A DNA stretch of 47,318 nt from Candidatus Poribacteria bacterium (GTDB lineage: Bacteria > Poribacteria > WGA-4E > WGA-3G). Shown here piece by piece: positions 23,657-32,155 of the stretch. The stretch lies in assembly GCA_003635195.1 (NCBI GenBank), contig PYIY01000091.1, forward strand, positions 1 through 47,318. Direction: 5' to 3'. Within the stretch, counting starts at the first letter, position 1; every line of letters begins with the position of its first letter. The translations under genes were made by a program, and so were the position numbers. Under the pieces are notes generated by a model. The model was not told the DNA's origin. It saw nothing but the letters and a program-made list of their open reading frames with translations, and searched no databases.

Positions 23657-25048
23657 ATGCAGTACTCTGTTGTTGATTACCAATCTATAGTAGATGCCTC
23701 CCATTCTCTGCGGCTTGATGCGGAGTTTTTTCGACCCGATTATCTACAGGTTCAACGCCGACTTGAAGCGATTGGTTCGCGCAAACTCATTGATTTTCAA
23801 GTCAATATCAGACACCCTAAAGAGATAAAGCGAAACTATGTGGACGATGGCATTCTATTTTTAAGAGCACAAAATGTGCGTCCGCTTTCTATTAATTTAA
23901 CATCTAATCCTGTTTATATATCAGAAGAAGATGCAGAACGTTTAAAGGAAAACAGGATACGGTATAAAGACATTCTGATAACGCGATCGGGAGCAAATGC
24001 TGGTCAATGTGCTATCTATCTTGAGGATAGTCACGCTATCTCATCGTCTCATACCTTTATCCTCAAAAGCGGAAACTTAAACCCTTTTTTTCTCGCCATT
24101 TTCCTTAACACCAAGTACGGTAAAGCATTAATAGAGAAGGGTAAGTACGGGAGTGCCCAACCTGAAGTTGCCCCGTACTTTTTATATCAAATTCCTGTCC
24201 CAAATTGGGAAGATCTTCAAACGGAGATAGAGAAAACCTATCTCCGATCAAAAGAACTAACAGAATTATCAAAGACGCGGTATGCCGAAATCCAAACCCT
24301 TCTTCTGAGTGAACTCGGACTCGCCGATTGGCAACCGAAGCACAGATTAGCCTTTACCACGGATTATGCAAGCATGCAACGGGCAGAGCGCATTGACGCA
24401 GATTACTTCCAACCAAGATACGATGACATTATCAGTGCCATTAAAAGTTATCCAGGCGGTTGGGATACATTGGGAAATCTGGCAACCCTTAAAAAATGTG
24501 TTGAGGTCGGTAGTAAAGAATACCTTGAGACTGGCATTCCTTTTGTTCGGGTGAGTAATCTAAGTCCGTTTGAAATCACACAAGAGAAATACATCTCAGA
24601 AGAATTGTACGCAGAAATCACGGAACACCAACCTAAACAGGAAGAGATCCTTCTCAGTAAGGACGCAACCCCCGGCATCGCCCACTATTTGCGCGAAGTC
24701 CCCGAAAAAATGATCCCTGCTGGTGGTATACTCCGATTGAAAAGTAAGACAGATAAAATTGGGAATGAATACTTAACACTGGTGCTTAATTCTGTTCTGA
24801 CGCAAGAGCAAGTCAATCGGGATGTAGGCGGCTCCGTAATTCTCCATTGGCGACCGGATCAAGTCGCTGGGACAGTTATCCCTATTCTACACCAACAGAA
24901 ACAAGCTGAAATTGAACAGAAGGTTCTTGAATCCTTCAACTTACGCAAGCGCGCCACAGACCTTTTGGAACATGCCAAACGCGCTGTGGAAATCGCGATT
25001 GAGCAGGACGAACAGACGGCTATTGACTGGATCAGAGGCTTCTGGTAA
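23657..25048 (+). CDS. Type I restriction system specificity subunit (HsdS-like)
   Basis: A 463-aa protein with the two-fold layout of HsdS. The first target-recognition domain is about residues 1-190 ('RLDAEFFRPDYLQVQ', 'ILITRSGANAGQCAIY'), ending in a helical spacer 'LRSKELTELSKTRYAEIQTL'. The second is about 230-440 ('RIDADYFQPRYDDIISAI', 'ILLSKDATPGIAHYL'), with a second spacer 'HQQKQAEIEQKVLESFNLRK'. It would direct an HsdM partner to its DNA site. It appears intact although the partner gene upstream is destroyed, and no hsdR gene follows. It may be decaying or serve another methyltransferase. Confidence 0.85.
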   Translation: MQYSVVDYQSIVDASHSLRLDAEFFRPDYLQVQRRLEAIGSRKLIDFQVNIRHPKEIKRNYVDDGILFLRAQNVRPLSINLTSNPVYISEEDAERLKENRIRYKDILITRSGANAGQCAIYLEDSHAISSSHTFILKSGNLNPFFLAIFLNTKYGKALIEKGKYGSAQPEVAPYFLYQIPVPNWEDLQTEIEKTYLRSKELTELSKTRYAEIQTLLLSELGLADWQPKHRLAFTTDYASMQRAERIDADYFQPRYDDIISAIKSYPGGWDTLGNLATLKKCVEVGSKEYLETGIPFVRVSNLSPFEITQEKYISEELYAEITEHQPKQEEILLSKDATPGIAHYLREVPEKMIPAGGILRLKSKTDKIGNEYLTLVLNSVLTQEQVNRDVGGSVILHWRPDQVAGTVIPILHQQKQAEIEQKVLESFNLRKRATDLLEHAKRAVEIAIEQDEQTAIDWIRGFW

Positions 25049-25135
25049 CGTATTTTTTTTCTGCTTGGCACTGTCTGTAAATCCCGGTTCTGACAACCCG
25101 CTGCCGAAATATTACACCCATTTAACAATTGCAGG

Positions 25136-25164
25136 TTGACAAATAGTTTAAAATGCTATAAAAT
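25136..25164 (+). promoter_or_regulatory. Promoter of the STAS/partner-switching genes
   Basis: TTGACA (25136-25141), a 17-base spacer and TAAAAT (25159-25164), 54 bases before the first STAS gene. Confidence 0.65.
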
Positions 25165-25218
25165 TAGAAAATAACTTGGTGCTTTCAGTTTTTCAGAAAA
25201 TTAAGAAGGAGATAATTC

Positions 25219-25566
25219 ATGGCAACTACGATTCGCCAAAAAGATGGCGTTGCAATTTTGGAACCGAACGGCAAAATAATGGGAGCTTCAGTATCGGAAT
25301 TACGGGACGTTATCACGTCGCAAATAGATGCCTCCGATGAACCACGTATCCTTATCAATTTCGAGCGCGTGAGTATGATGGACAGTTCAGGTCTCGGGAC
25401 CCTAATGGGTGCACATGTCGCTGCAACGCGAAAGAACGGTCGCATCGGTGTCATCCATGTCGGAAAAAACATCAAAAACCTGATCGTCCGAAGCCGGTTG
25501 GTCAGTATCTTTGAACATTTTGAAGACGAGGATACCGCAGTTTCTGGACTATCAAGCGAAGGTTAA
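25219..25566 (+). CDS. STAS-domain anti-sigma factor antagonist, copy A
   Basis: A 115-aa single STAS domain like SpoIIAA/RsbV. Such proteins bind an RsbW/SpoIIAB kinase when unphosphorylated and are switched off by phosphorylation of a conserved Ser. That Ser is in 'VSMMDSSGLGTLMG' (about residues 54-60). Ribosome binding site AAGGAG before ATG 25219. It starts a run of signalling genes. Its C-terminal 'SRLVSIFEHFEDEDTAV' is almost the same as in the distant STAS gene at 42363, so they are close paralogues. Confidence 0.9.
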   Translation: MATTIRQKDGVAILEPNGKIMGASVSELRDVITSQIDASDEPRILINFERVSMMDSSGLGTLMGAHVAATRKNGRIGVIHVGKNIKNLIVRSRLVSIFEHFEDEDTAVSGLSSEG

Positions 25567-25627
25567 TCAGCACAATTAAGAGAATCTGCCTACAACCGAA
25601 ACCGGCTATAGTATTTAGGAGCGAATT

Positions 25628-25978
25628 ATGGCAATCACCGTGTCTGAGAGAGAAGGGGTCGTTATATTTAAACTCAGTGGTAGAATGATCACCCCAAGTA
25701 TCAAAGAAATCTCGGAAACCGTAGCGGAGACACTTGCCGAGGGCACCTCATCACCGAGGCTGGTGTTTGATTTTAAAGAGGTAACCGGGATGGATAGTTC
25801 TGGGCTTGGGGCGCTCATGAAAATTTATTCCGACATTCGTCCGCACGGTGGGCAGATTGCGGTGATTAACGTGAACAAACATGTCAAAAATCTCATTGTC
25901 ATGGCTCGATTGATCACTGTCTTTAAAAGTTTTGAGAATGAAGATGACGCTGTTGCCGCCTTGCTGCGCCATCCATAG
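25628..25978 (+). CDS. STAS-domain anti-sigma factor antagonist, copy B
   Basis: A 116-aa STAS protein 61 bases after copy A. The phosphorylation site is in 'VTGMDSSGLGALM' and the C-terminal helix reads 'LITVFKSFENEDDAVA'. It differs from copy A over most of its length, so the pair probably serves different kinases or signals. A TAGGAG ribosome binding site precedes ATG 25628. Confidence 0.9.
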   Translation: MAITVSEREGVVIFKLSGRMITPSIKEISETVAETLAEGTSSPRLVFDFKEVTGMDSSGLGALMKIYSDIRPHGGQIAVINVNKHVKNLIVMARLITVFKSFENEDDAVAALLRHP

Positions 25979-26002
25979 TTTAGGTTTGATTGTAGTGTGT
26001 TC

Positions 26003-26062
26003 GCGAGGCGACTTGTGTTAAACTAACAGAGATGCCTTCTCAGTAACGCTTGGCTGCCTCGC
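26003..26062 (+). repeat. Structured leader before the Usp gene, sharing a core with the tnpB leader
   Basis: Outer stem GCGAGGC/GCCTCGC (26003-26009 with 26056-26062) and inner GTTA/TAAC. The segment 'TTCTCAGTAACG....CTGCCTC' resembles 'TTCTCGGTAACG...CTGCCTC' in the tnpB leader (21462-21483), and both lie just before a gene. The crossing pseudoknot pair is not conserved. Confidence 0.4.
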
Positions 26063-26081
26063 ACCTATAAGGGGATGCCTC

Positions 26082-26843
26082 ATGATTAAAAATATCCTCG
26101 TTGCCATCGGCGATACGGATTATGAAAAAAACGCCTTTGAGTACGCTGGTCAATTGGCGGTGCTTTTGGGTACGCATCTATCGTGCGTTTTCTTTCAAGA
26201 CAGCAGCCATGGCGGGAATGCTGATGTCGCAGCGACTGTGCTCCGTCGAACAGAAGCGGAATGCTCCCTCTACGATTTTCTCGATTATCACGTTGAATCT
26301 GTCGCTGGCAACCCGAGACAGATGATATGTGAACAGGCGCACTCCGCTGACCTCGTTGTTGTTGGACTGCCTGAAGATGTCAGAAAGCGGCGACTCAAAC
26401 TGATTCAGAACCAAATCGACGATGTCCTACAGCATATCACGCGACCCATCATCGTCGTACATGAACAGTGTACACTTTTACGGAAAATTCTCGCTGTCCA
26501 TCACGGAGACAACTATTCTGACCATGCTTTGGGGCTTGTCGCAGAGATTGGGGAATTGACAAAGGCTGGCATCCTTGGGCTCGCACTTTCAAGTACACAA
26601 CCAGAGGCAACGCAGATTAAGCAGCAGATGGAAGCGTATTTGAAATACTATGATGTTCAAACCGATTTCCTGACTGCTCGGGGTTTTACGGTAGCAAATA
26701 TCTTGGAAAACGCAGAGGAAAATGATTGCGATCTTATCGCATTGAGTGCGAGCCATCACGGTAGGTTGTACGAACTTGTTTTCCAAAGCACCACACAGAC
26801 TGTTGTCAAGCTCGCGAACCGGGCAGTTTTGGTAACAAGATAA
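26082..26843 (+). CDS. Universal stress protein, tandem Usp domains
   Basis: A 253-aa protein with two Usp domains (about 1-130 and 135-253): 'IKNILVAIGDTDYEKNAFEY' opens the first and 'RKILAVHHGDNYSDHALGLV' the second. The ATP-binding loop of Usp proteins (G-x2-G-x9-G-S/T) is not visible in either half; the equivalent places read 'VVGLPEDVRKRR' and 'ALSASHHGRLYE'. It is probably a non-ATP-binding type. It lies between STAS genes and a histidine kinase on one strand, so it is likely part of the same stress-signalling unit. Confidence 0.82.
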   Translation: MIKNILVAIGDTDYEKNAFEYAGQLAVLLGTHLSCVFFQDSSHGGNADVAATVLRRTEAECSLYDFLDYHVESVAGNPRQMICEQAHSADLVVVGLPEDVRKRRLKLIQNQIDDVLQHITRPIIVVHEQCTLLRKILAVHHGDNYSDHALGLVAEIGELTKAGILGLALSSTQPEATQIKQQMEAYLKYYDVQTDFLTARGFTVANILENAEENDCDLIALSASHHGRLYELVFQSTTQTVVKLANRAVLVTR

Positions 26844-26894
26844 ACCTTATGCAGGTCACAAAGTACTCCTACCTCATCCCTTGAGGGGGCAGAC

Positions 26895-29252
26895 ATGAAG
26901 CCTAAGGACACAACTCACAAGCACATATTATCAGGAGAACCTATTGATTCTCACTGCTTTTTGGAGATTTCCACAGATATGTTCGGGTGTATCAGTTGTG
27001 ACGGCAGCTTCGTCCCACTCAACCCAGCATGGGAAGATACACTTGGATTCACCGAGTTGGAACTCCAAAATCAGCAATGGTGGACGTTTGTACATCCAGA
27101 AGACAAGCAGGAAATGCTCGACGGAGTTGAGAAAGTTGAAGCAGGCGAACGCGACACTATTATCTTTGAAAGCCGCTTTCAGTGTAAAGATACCTCCTAC
27201 AAGTGGTTAAGGTGGCGCGTAACAAAAGTCCCCAAAAAACAACTCTGTTACCTCGTTGCCACGGATATTAGTCGGCAAAAACGATTGGAAGCGAGATTGA
27301 AAGAGAGTGAAACCCGCTTCCGGCAACTGGCGGTCAAACATGTCCAAGAGGGCGATCTATTACATACCTTGATGGAAAATACGCCCGACCACATCTACTT
27401 TAAAGACACAGAGAGCCGGTTTATCCGAATTAACCGTTCTTTGGCAGACCAGTTCGGTTTAAAAAACCCCACAGACGCAGTCCATAAAACAGATTTTGAT
27501 TTCTTTACGCGTGAACATGCGCAACAAGCCTACCAAGACGAGCAAAACGTTATTGAGTCCGGGAAACCAATTGAAGGCAAACAGGAAAAAGAGACATGGC
27601 CCGATGAACAAGATACGTGGGTGTCAACGACGAAAGTACCGATTCGCGATAGAGATGGACGGATCATAGGCACATGCGGCATTTCACGGGACATCACCGA
27701 ATACTATCGCGCCCAACAGGCAGTTCGCGATTCTGAAGCGAACTGGCGATCACTTGTTGAAAGCGTACCGGATATTATCTCAACGCTCGACCTGGATTAT
27801 CGCCTGCAATTTGTCAACCGGCTACCGCCCACCCTCGAATTAAAACCTGAAGATATCGTTGGAAAAAGCGTTTTTGATTTTCTGCCTGAAGAGCATCACC
27901 AACGTATCAGGGAAGCCTGTGCAAAGGTCATTCAAACTGGCGAACCGGCTACCTATGAAGTGCAGGGACTGATCAGTGGATATTGGTACGCCTCCTGTAT
28001 CGGTCCGATCCAGCAGGACGGTGAGCTCGTTGGGTTCGTGATGGCATCAACGAATATTACGGACCGAAAGCAAGCGGAAATTGAGTTACAACATAGTGAA
28101 GAACGTTTCCGGCGAGCAGTCTTGAACGCACCACTGCCTATTATGATTCATGCTGAGGATGGTGAAGTCCTACAAATTAGCCGGGCATGGACAGAATTAA
28201 CAGGGTACACACTCGAAGATGTACCGACAATCTCAAAATGGCTGGAGCAAGCGCATAGCCAAGAAGCTGAAGAAGTCAAAGCACATCTTTCACAGTTGTA
28301 CCGTTCCACGGAACGCGTAGCAGAGGGGGAGTATGTAATTATTACGCAGTCCGGTGAAAGGCAGGTTTGGGAGTTTAGCTCATCATTGCTTGGAGCACTT
28401 CCCGATAAAAGGCAGCTTGGCATTAGCATGGCACTGAATATTACAGAGCGGATAAAAACCCAGGAGGCAATGCAACAAGCCAAGGAGACTGCGGAATACG
28501 CAAGTCGCGCCAAGAGTGATTTCCTCGCGAACATGAGCCATGAACTGCGGACACCCTTAAATGCAATTATCGGATTCGCCGAGATCCTACGCGATGAACT
28601 CGTCGGGAGTATTAACGCCGAGCAGAGGGAATGTGTCAATGATATTCATATTAGTGGCCAACATCTGCTGGAGATGATTAACGACATTCTTGATCTTTCA
28701 AAGATTGAAGCCGGGAAAATGGTCCTGCAATTGGAAACATTTTCTATTGTGGAAGCCGTTGAAGAGGTGAACACGATTATTACGGCACTCGCTGTAAAGA
28801 AGAATTTGGATCTCACTTTGAACTATAACCGGGATTGTATGATTGAAGCGGACCGAGTTAAATTCAAGCAAATCTTCTACAATTTGTTATCCAATGCAGT
28901 AAAGTTTACACCAGAAGGCGGCAAGGTCGCGACCGAGCTGGAAGTCACTGGGACTGAATTGTGCGCCGGGGTTATTGATACCGGTATAGGTATTTCCGAG
29001 GCAGATCGAGCGAAACTCTTTGCACCGTTTACACAGATTGATACCTCGAAATCTCGGCGGTATGGTGGCACGGGGCTTGGTTTAGCATTGACGCACCGGC
29101 TTATCATGTTGCATGGCGGTGAAATCAACGTCGAAAGCCAAGAAGGGAAAGGCAGCAATTTTACTTTAAGAATGCCGCTGCAACAATTAAAGAGCGGGAC
29201 CGACACTACATCTATTGACGTACTTCCCCCGCTAAAGCAAGAGGATTCTTGA
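26895..29252 (+). CDS. Multi-PAS sensor histidine kinase
   Basis: A 785-aa soluble kinase. Four PAS domains are recognisable at about 20-145, 150-285, 285-400 and 405-525 (for example 'HIYFKDTESRFIRINRSLAD'). A dimerisation/phosphoacceptor domain follows with His549 in 'NMSHELRTPLNAIIGFAEIL', then the ATPase domain with 'NLLSNAVKFTPEGG', 'IDTGIGIS' and 'GGTGLGLAL'. No membrane helix, so it senses a cytoplasmic signal, and a cofactor in a PAS domain is possible. The receiver gene at 29430 is its likely partner. The last residues ('PPLKQEDS') lie in what appears to be a transposable-element end, so the C-terminus may be chimeric. Confidence 0.92.
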   Translation: MKPKDTTHKHILSGEPIDSHCFLEISTDMFGCISCDGSFVPLNPAWEDTLGFTELELQNQQWWTFVHPEDKQEMLDGVEKVEAGERDTIIFESRFQCKDTSYKWLRWRVTKVPKKQLCYLVATDISRQKRLEARLKESETRFRQLAVKHVQEGDLLHTLMENTPDHIYFKDTESRFIRINRSLADQFGLKNPTDAVHKTDFDFFTREHAQQAYQDEQNVIESGKPIEGKQEKETWPDEQDTWVSTTKVPIRDRDGRIIGTCGISRDITEYYRAQQAVRDSEANWRSLVESVPDIISTLDLDYRLQFVNRLPPTLELKPEDIVGKSVFDFLPEEHHQRIREACAKVIQTGEPATYEVQGLISGYWYASCIGPIQQDGELVGFVMASTNITDRKQAEIELQHSEERFRRAVLNAPLPIMIHAEDGEVLQISRAWTELTGYTLEDVPTISKWLEQAHSQEAEEVKAHLSQLYRSTERVAEGEYVIITQSGERQVWEFSSSLLGALPDKRQLGISMALNITERIKTQEAMQQAKETAEYASRAKSDFLANMSHELRTPLNAIIGFAEILRDELVGSINAEQRECVNDIHISGQHLLEMINDILDLSKIEAGKMVLQLETFSIVEAVEEVNTIITALAVKKNLDLTLNYNRDCMIEADRVKFKQIFYNLLSNAVKFTPEGGKVATELEVTGTELCAGVIDTGIGISEADRAKLFAPFTQIDTSKSRRYGGTGLGLALTHRLIMLHGGEINVESQEGKGSNFTLRMPLQQLKSGTDTTSIDVLPPLKQEDS

Positions 29253-29413
29253 GGTCCTCCCGCGCGAGGTGGATTGTGGTATCAACAAGGGGGCTTTCTT
29301 GAGAAAATCTGACACCCTCTCCGCCAGAGGATGATGCCCGCCCTCTCGCCCGAAGGCGACTTTGTAATGAAGCAAGAATCAAAGAACCCCACTGCTTTAG
29401 CTGTGGGAGAAGT
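29224..29413 (+). mobile_element. Solo IS200/IS605-type right end (no tnpB), omega-RNA-like
   Basis: The stretch ends in the family palindrome CCCAC-T-GC-TTTA-GC-T-GTGGG (29388-29407). It holds further hairpins upstream, including CCTC-ccgcgc-GAGG at 29255-29269 and a CCCTC/GAGGG-rich part. There is no tnpB and no obvious second end, so it is a remnant or a MITE-like (PATE-type) derivative. It starts inside the last codons of the histidine kinase and ends 16 bases before the receiver gene. Confidence 0.55.
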
Positions 29414-29429
29414 CAGTAGAGGATAACCC

Positions 29430-29849
29430 GTGAAAACTGAAAATTTACCTCTAACTGAAGGACAGGCAGAAACGCCCAAGCGCATCTTGGTAATTGAAGA
29501 CCAAGAGTTGAACCGAAAAGTTGTGCGGATTGTCCTACAATCGAAAGGCTATACAGTTGTCGAAGCGACTGATGCTGTAGAGGCGATCGCCAGCTTAGAA
29601 GACGCTATACCACAGCTGATTCTCATGGATATTGCTTTACCCGGGCAAAGTGGCGAAGATTTAACCAAACAAATCAAAGCGAATCTGGCGTGGGTAGATA
29701 TACCTATTATCGCGCTAACGGCCGCAGCGATGTCTGGCGATAGAGAACGTATTCTCAAAGCCGGGTGCGACGATTATCTCAGTAAGCCGATTGACATTAA
29801 GGTACTCGTCGAACGTGTAGAAACCCATCTCAGAAGGACTGAAACATGA
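29430..29849 (+). CDS. Single-domain response regulator (CheY-like)
   Basis: A 139-aa receiver with no output domain. Acidic pocket in 'RILVIEDQELNRKVV', phosphoacceptor Asp67 in 'LILMDIALPGQSG', Thr in 'IIALTAAAMSGDR' and Lys in 'DDYLSKPIDI'. Start GTG 29430, with a weak ribosome binding site (GAGGATAA). Its stop overlaps the next start (ATGA at 29846), coupling it to the receiver-phosphatase. It probably relays phosphate from the PAS kinase. Confidence 0.9.
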   Translation: MKTENLPLTEGQAETPKRILVIEDQELNRKVVRIVLQSKGYTVVEATDAVEAIASLEDAIPQLILMDIALPGQSGEDLTKQIKANLAWVDIPIIALTAAAMSGDRERILKAGCDDYLSKPIDIKVLVERVETHLRRTET

Positions 29850-31036
29850 ATCATGAAATGACTTCTGAACTGCAAGAAGCCCCGAAAATCCTTGTTGTTG
29901 ATGATGAACCGAGAAATGTCAAAATCCTCCAAATTCAACTCAAGGCGCGTGGCTATACGGTTTACACAGCCGCAGATGGAATTGAGGCACTTGATACGGT
30001 AGAGAAAGAGATGCCAGATCTCATCTTATTGGATATCAACATGCCGAGAATGGACGGTTTTGAAGTTGTCAAACAAATTCGAACAAATGAAGCGACTGAG
30101 TTTATTCCGATTGTGATGATAACCGCGCTACGCGATACACGCGAAAATCGAATTAAATCCATTGAAGCAGGTGCCGACGATTTTATTGAAAAGCCTTTTG
30201 ATAGCTTGGAAGTCCTCGCACGCGTTCGATCCCTATTGCGCATTAAACAGTACCAAGACACACTCGCAAAACATAACGCGCGATTGGAAGAAGAACTCCA
30301 AATGGCACGGAGCATTCAGGAAATACTAATTCCGCAGGATGGCGTATTGGAATTATCGGGATTTCGTATCGCTTCCCGTTGCTGCCCTGAAATGGCAGTC
30401 GGTGGAGATTTCTTTGATATATGGGAAGTCGCACCAAACCAGCTCGGCGTTTTTATTTCTGATGTTATGGGACACGGCGTTTCAGCTGCATTCGTGACAG
30501 TTTTTATTAAAACGGTTTTGGCGGAATTCCAGCAACAGGTTGAGGATAATCCAGGAGACCTGCTCGAAATACTAAATACGCGTTTTAATGATTTGATTAG
30601 TTCACGGTTGTTTATGTTTGCAACGGCTTTCTGTGGTATTATTGATCTCGACAAAGGTGAACTCATCTGTGCAAATGCCGGGCATTCGTTCCCTTTTTTG
30701 TACAATAAAGACCGGCAGACATACGACCCTATTGGGGATAAGCACACAGGAAACGGGCTCGGCATTTGGCAGGAATCGGTTTATGAAACCATGCAGTATC
30801 CATTTGACCCGTCGAGTAAAGTGTTTCTCTATACGGATGGCGTTTATGAAGCGAAAAACCCGCAAGGTGAAGAATTTACAGTAGAACGCCTCCAAAAATT
30901 GGTATCTGCTGACACAGAACAATCGGCTGTGAAACTTATCGCTAACATCTCAGAGGCCATTGATACCTTCACCGATACCTGTCCTAAAGAAGACGATCTA
31001 ACGCTCATTGCTATTGAGGTCGCAGGGGAGAGTTAA
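29846..31036 (+). CDS. Receiver-PP2C (RsbU/SpoIIE-type) phosphatase
   Basis: A 396-aa protein with a receiver domain (about 1-125; Asp63 in 'LILLDINMPRMDGFE'), a short coiled linker ('HNARLEEELQMARSIQEILI') and a PP2C/SpoIIE phosphatase domain. The metal-site aspartates are visible in 'VGGDFFDIWEV', 'FISDVMGHGVSAAF', 'FLYTDGVYEA' and 'CPKEDDLTLIAI'. It would dephosphorylate STAS antagonists when its receiver is phosphorylated, joining the two-component input to partner switching. The STAS proteins encoded around it are the obvious substrates. It converges with the RsbW-like gene, and the stops overlap. Confidence 0.93.
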   Translation: MNHEMTSELQEAPKILVVDDEPRNVKILQIQLKARGYTVYTAADGIEALDTVEKEMPDLILLDINMPRMDGFEVVKQIRTNEATEFIPIVMITALRDTRENRIKSIEAGADDFIEKPFDSLEVLARVRSLLRIKQYQDTLAKHNARLEEELQMARSIQEILIPQDGVLELSGFRIASRCCPEMAVGGDFFDIWEVAPNQLGVFISDVMGHGVSAAFVTVFIKTVLAEFQQQVEDNPGDLLEILNTRFNDLISSRLFMFATAFCGIIDLDKGELICANAGHSFPFLYNKDRQTYDPIGDKHTGNGLGIWQESVYETMQYPFDPSSKVFLYTDGVYEAKNPQGEEFTVERLQKLVSADTEQSAVKLIANISEAIDTFTDTCPKEDDLTLIAIEVAGES

Positions 31037-31491
31037 AGGGTTTTAAAATTACTGGGTTTTAGGAGACCAAAAACGACTCGGACATCGGTGCCACCTGCCG
31101 AATTGGGATGCATTTCGTGAGTATCCGCGAGCGATTTTGCGATAAAAATACCATGCCCACTTTCACTGCTTGGTGAACGATTCTCTTCAATTTCCGAAAG
31201 CCTTTCATGGGTTAGCCAACTTTCTTGCTGCGCATGCGGTGAACCGGTATCTCTTACTAAAATCTCAAGAGAGTGTGTGTCAATCCTGATTTGTAGATTA
31301 ACGTCAACCGTGGCATCCACCGAACCGTGATGTATTGCGTTGCTGCAGATTTCATCAAGCACAAGTTGGATGTCTGCCACACGTTTTCTGGAGAATCCGA
31401 GGTTTTGGGCAAGGTTTCCAATAAATGCTCGGATAGGTTCTATATAGAAGACAGCACTCGGAATTTTAAGTTTAATCTCTGCTTTTGCCAT
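31033..31491 (-). CDS. RsbW/SpoIIAB-like anti-sigma factor kinase
   Basis: A 152-aa GHKL ATPase (HATPase_c_2). It has the N box 'IQLVLDEICSNAIHHG', the G1 box 'VRDTGSP' and the G2 box 'SGHGIFIAKSLAD'. Such kinases bind a sigma factor or other target and phosphorylate the Ser of a STAS antagonist. The STAS gene behind it (31512-31856) lies 20 bases upstream on the same strand and is the likely cognate antagonist. Its target is unknown; no typical SigB-like factor is adjacent. Confidence 0.88.
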   Translation of the reverse strand: MAKAEIKLKIPSAVFYIEPIRAFIGNLAQNLGFSRKRVADIQLVLDEICSNAIHHGSVDATVDVNLQIRIDTHSLEILVRDTGSPHAQQESWLTHERLSEIEENRSPSSESGHGIFIAKSLADTHEMHPNSAGGTDVRVVFGLLKPSNFKTL

Positions 31492-31511
31492 GTGCTAAAA
31501 TTTATTTCGTT

Positions 31512-31856
31512 TTAAAATGCGGCAAGGGCACTGTTTTCTGACTCATAGATTTCGACGACACTGGAAGCACCGATTAAATTGAAAGTGCGTGTTAAGTTAT
31601 CAGCGAGCGCGCAAATCTTAAGATCCCCACCGTTTTGGCGAAGCCGTTTTGCAACACCCACCAAGGCACCTACAGCGGTACTGTTGATATGACTCACTTG
31701 GCTGAGATTCACAACAACTCTCTCGACTTTTTCTGCTAAGAGATCCTCAAGTACCTTCCGTAAATCAGACGCTGCATAACTACTCAAGTCTGTTTTTATC
31801 TCAAGAATTTTGATCCCAGACTCCTCCCGGATCTTCATCAATTTTGTCGAATCCAT
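31512..31856 (-). CDS. STAS-domain anti-sigma factor antagonist, copy C
   Basis: A 114-aa STAS domain. The switch residue lies in 'HINSTAVGALVGVAK', which keeps the Ser although the usual 'MDSSGLG' is changed. I chose ATG 31856 behind GAGAGGTAA; the open frame extends to 31994 without support. It forms a two-gene unit with the RsbW-like kinase. The 298 bases up to the S1 gene hold only promoters and the S1 leader. Confidence 0.88.
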   Translation of the reverse strand: MDSTKLMKIREESGIKILEIKTDLSSYAASDLRKVLEDLLAEKVERVVVNLSQVSHINSTAVGALVGVAKRLRQNGGDLKICALADNLTRTFNLIGASSVVEIYESENSALAAF

Positions 31857-32027
31857 AGAAATTACCTCTCGTGAATCGCAACTATGGTAAATAATTACTG
31901 ATTTAATGTTATCCGAAATTAATAAAAAAGTCAAACAAAATTCTTCGGTTGATTCACAAAATCGACAAGTTTTGCTCGGTAGGAAGGCTATCAAAAGATC
32001 AAATTGTACGGATAAAGAAAATTCTTG

Positions 32028-32056
32028 TTGCTTTTCTTTATATTTTATGATATACT
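32028..32056 (+). promoter_or_regulatory. Promoter of the ribosomal protein S1 gene
   Basis: TTGCTT (32028-32033), a 17-base spacer and TATACT (32051-32056). Transcription would begin near 32063. Confidence 0.6.
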
Positions 32057-32059
32057 ATT

Positions 32060-32130
32060 GCGTAACCGATTTGAAAGTGTTAAAAGCACTTTGAATATAA
32101 GGAGGAACTGGCGGATGAACGCGGTTACGC
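32060..32130 (+). promoter_or_regulatory. Structured leader of the S1 gene
   Basis: GCGTAACCG (32060-32068) is perfectly complementary to CGGTTACGC (32122-32130). Between them lies the hairpin AAAGTG-ttaaaag-CACTTT (32073-32091) and an AAGGAGGA ribosome binding site. If transcription starts near 32063 only about six of the nine outer pairs form in RNA. Confidence 0.4.
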
Positions 32131-32138
32131 GTTTTTAA
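32115..32138 (+). CDS. Seven-residue leader peptide before S1
   Basis: ATG-AAC-GCG-GTT-ACG-CGT-TTT-TAA encodes MNAVTRF. It has the best ribosome binding site in the region (AGGAGG, eight bases upstream), whereas the S1 start at 32156 has only a weak AGG. The stop lies 17 bases before the S1 start, so S1 translation may depend on re-initiation. It could be chance, but the placement is suggestive. Confidence 0.4.
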   Translation: MNAVTRF

Positions 32139-32155
32139 ATGGACCAGGTATCTTA

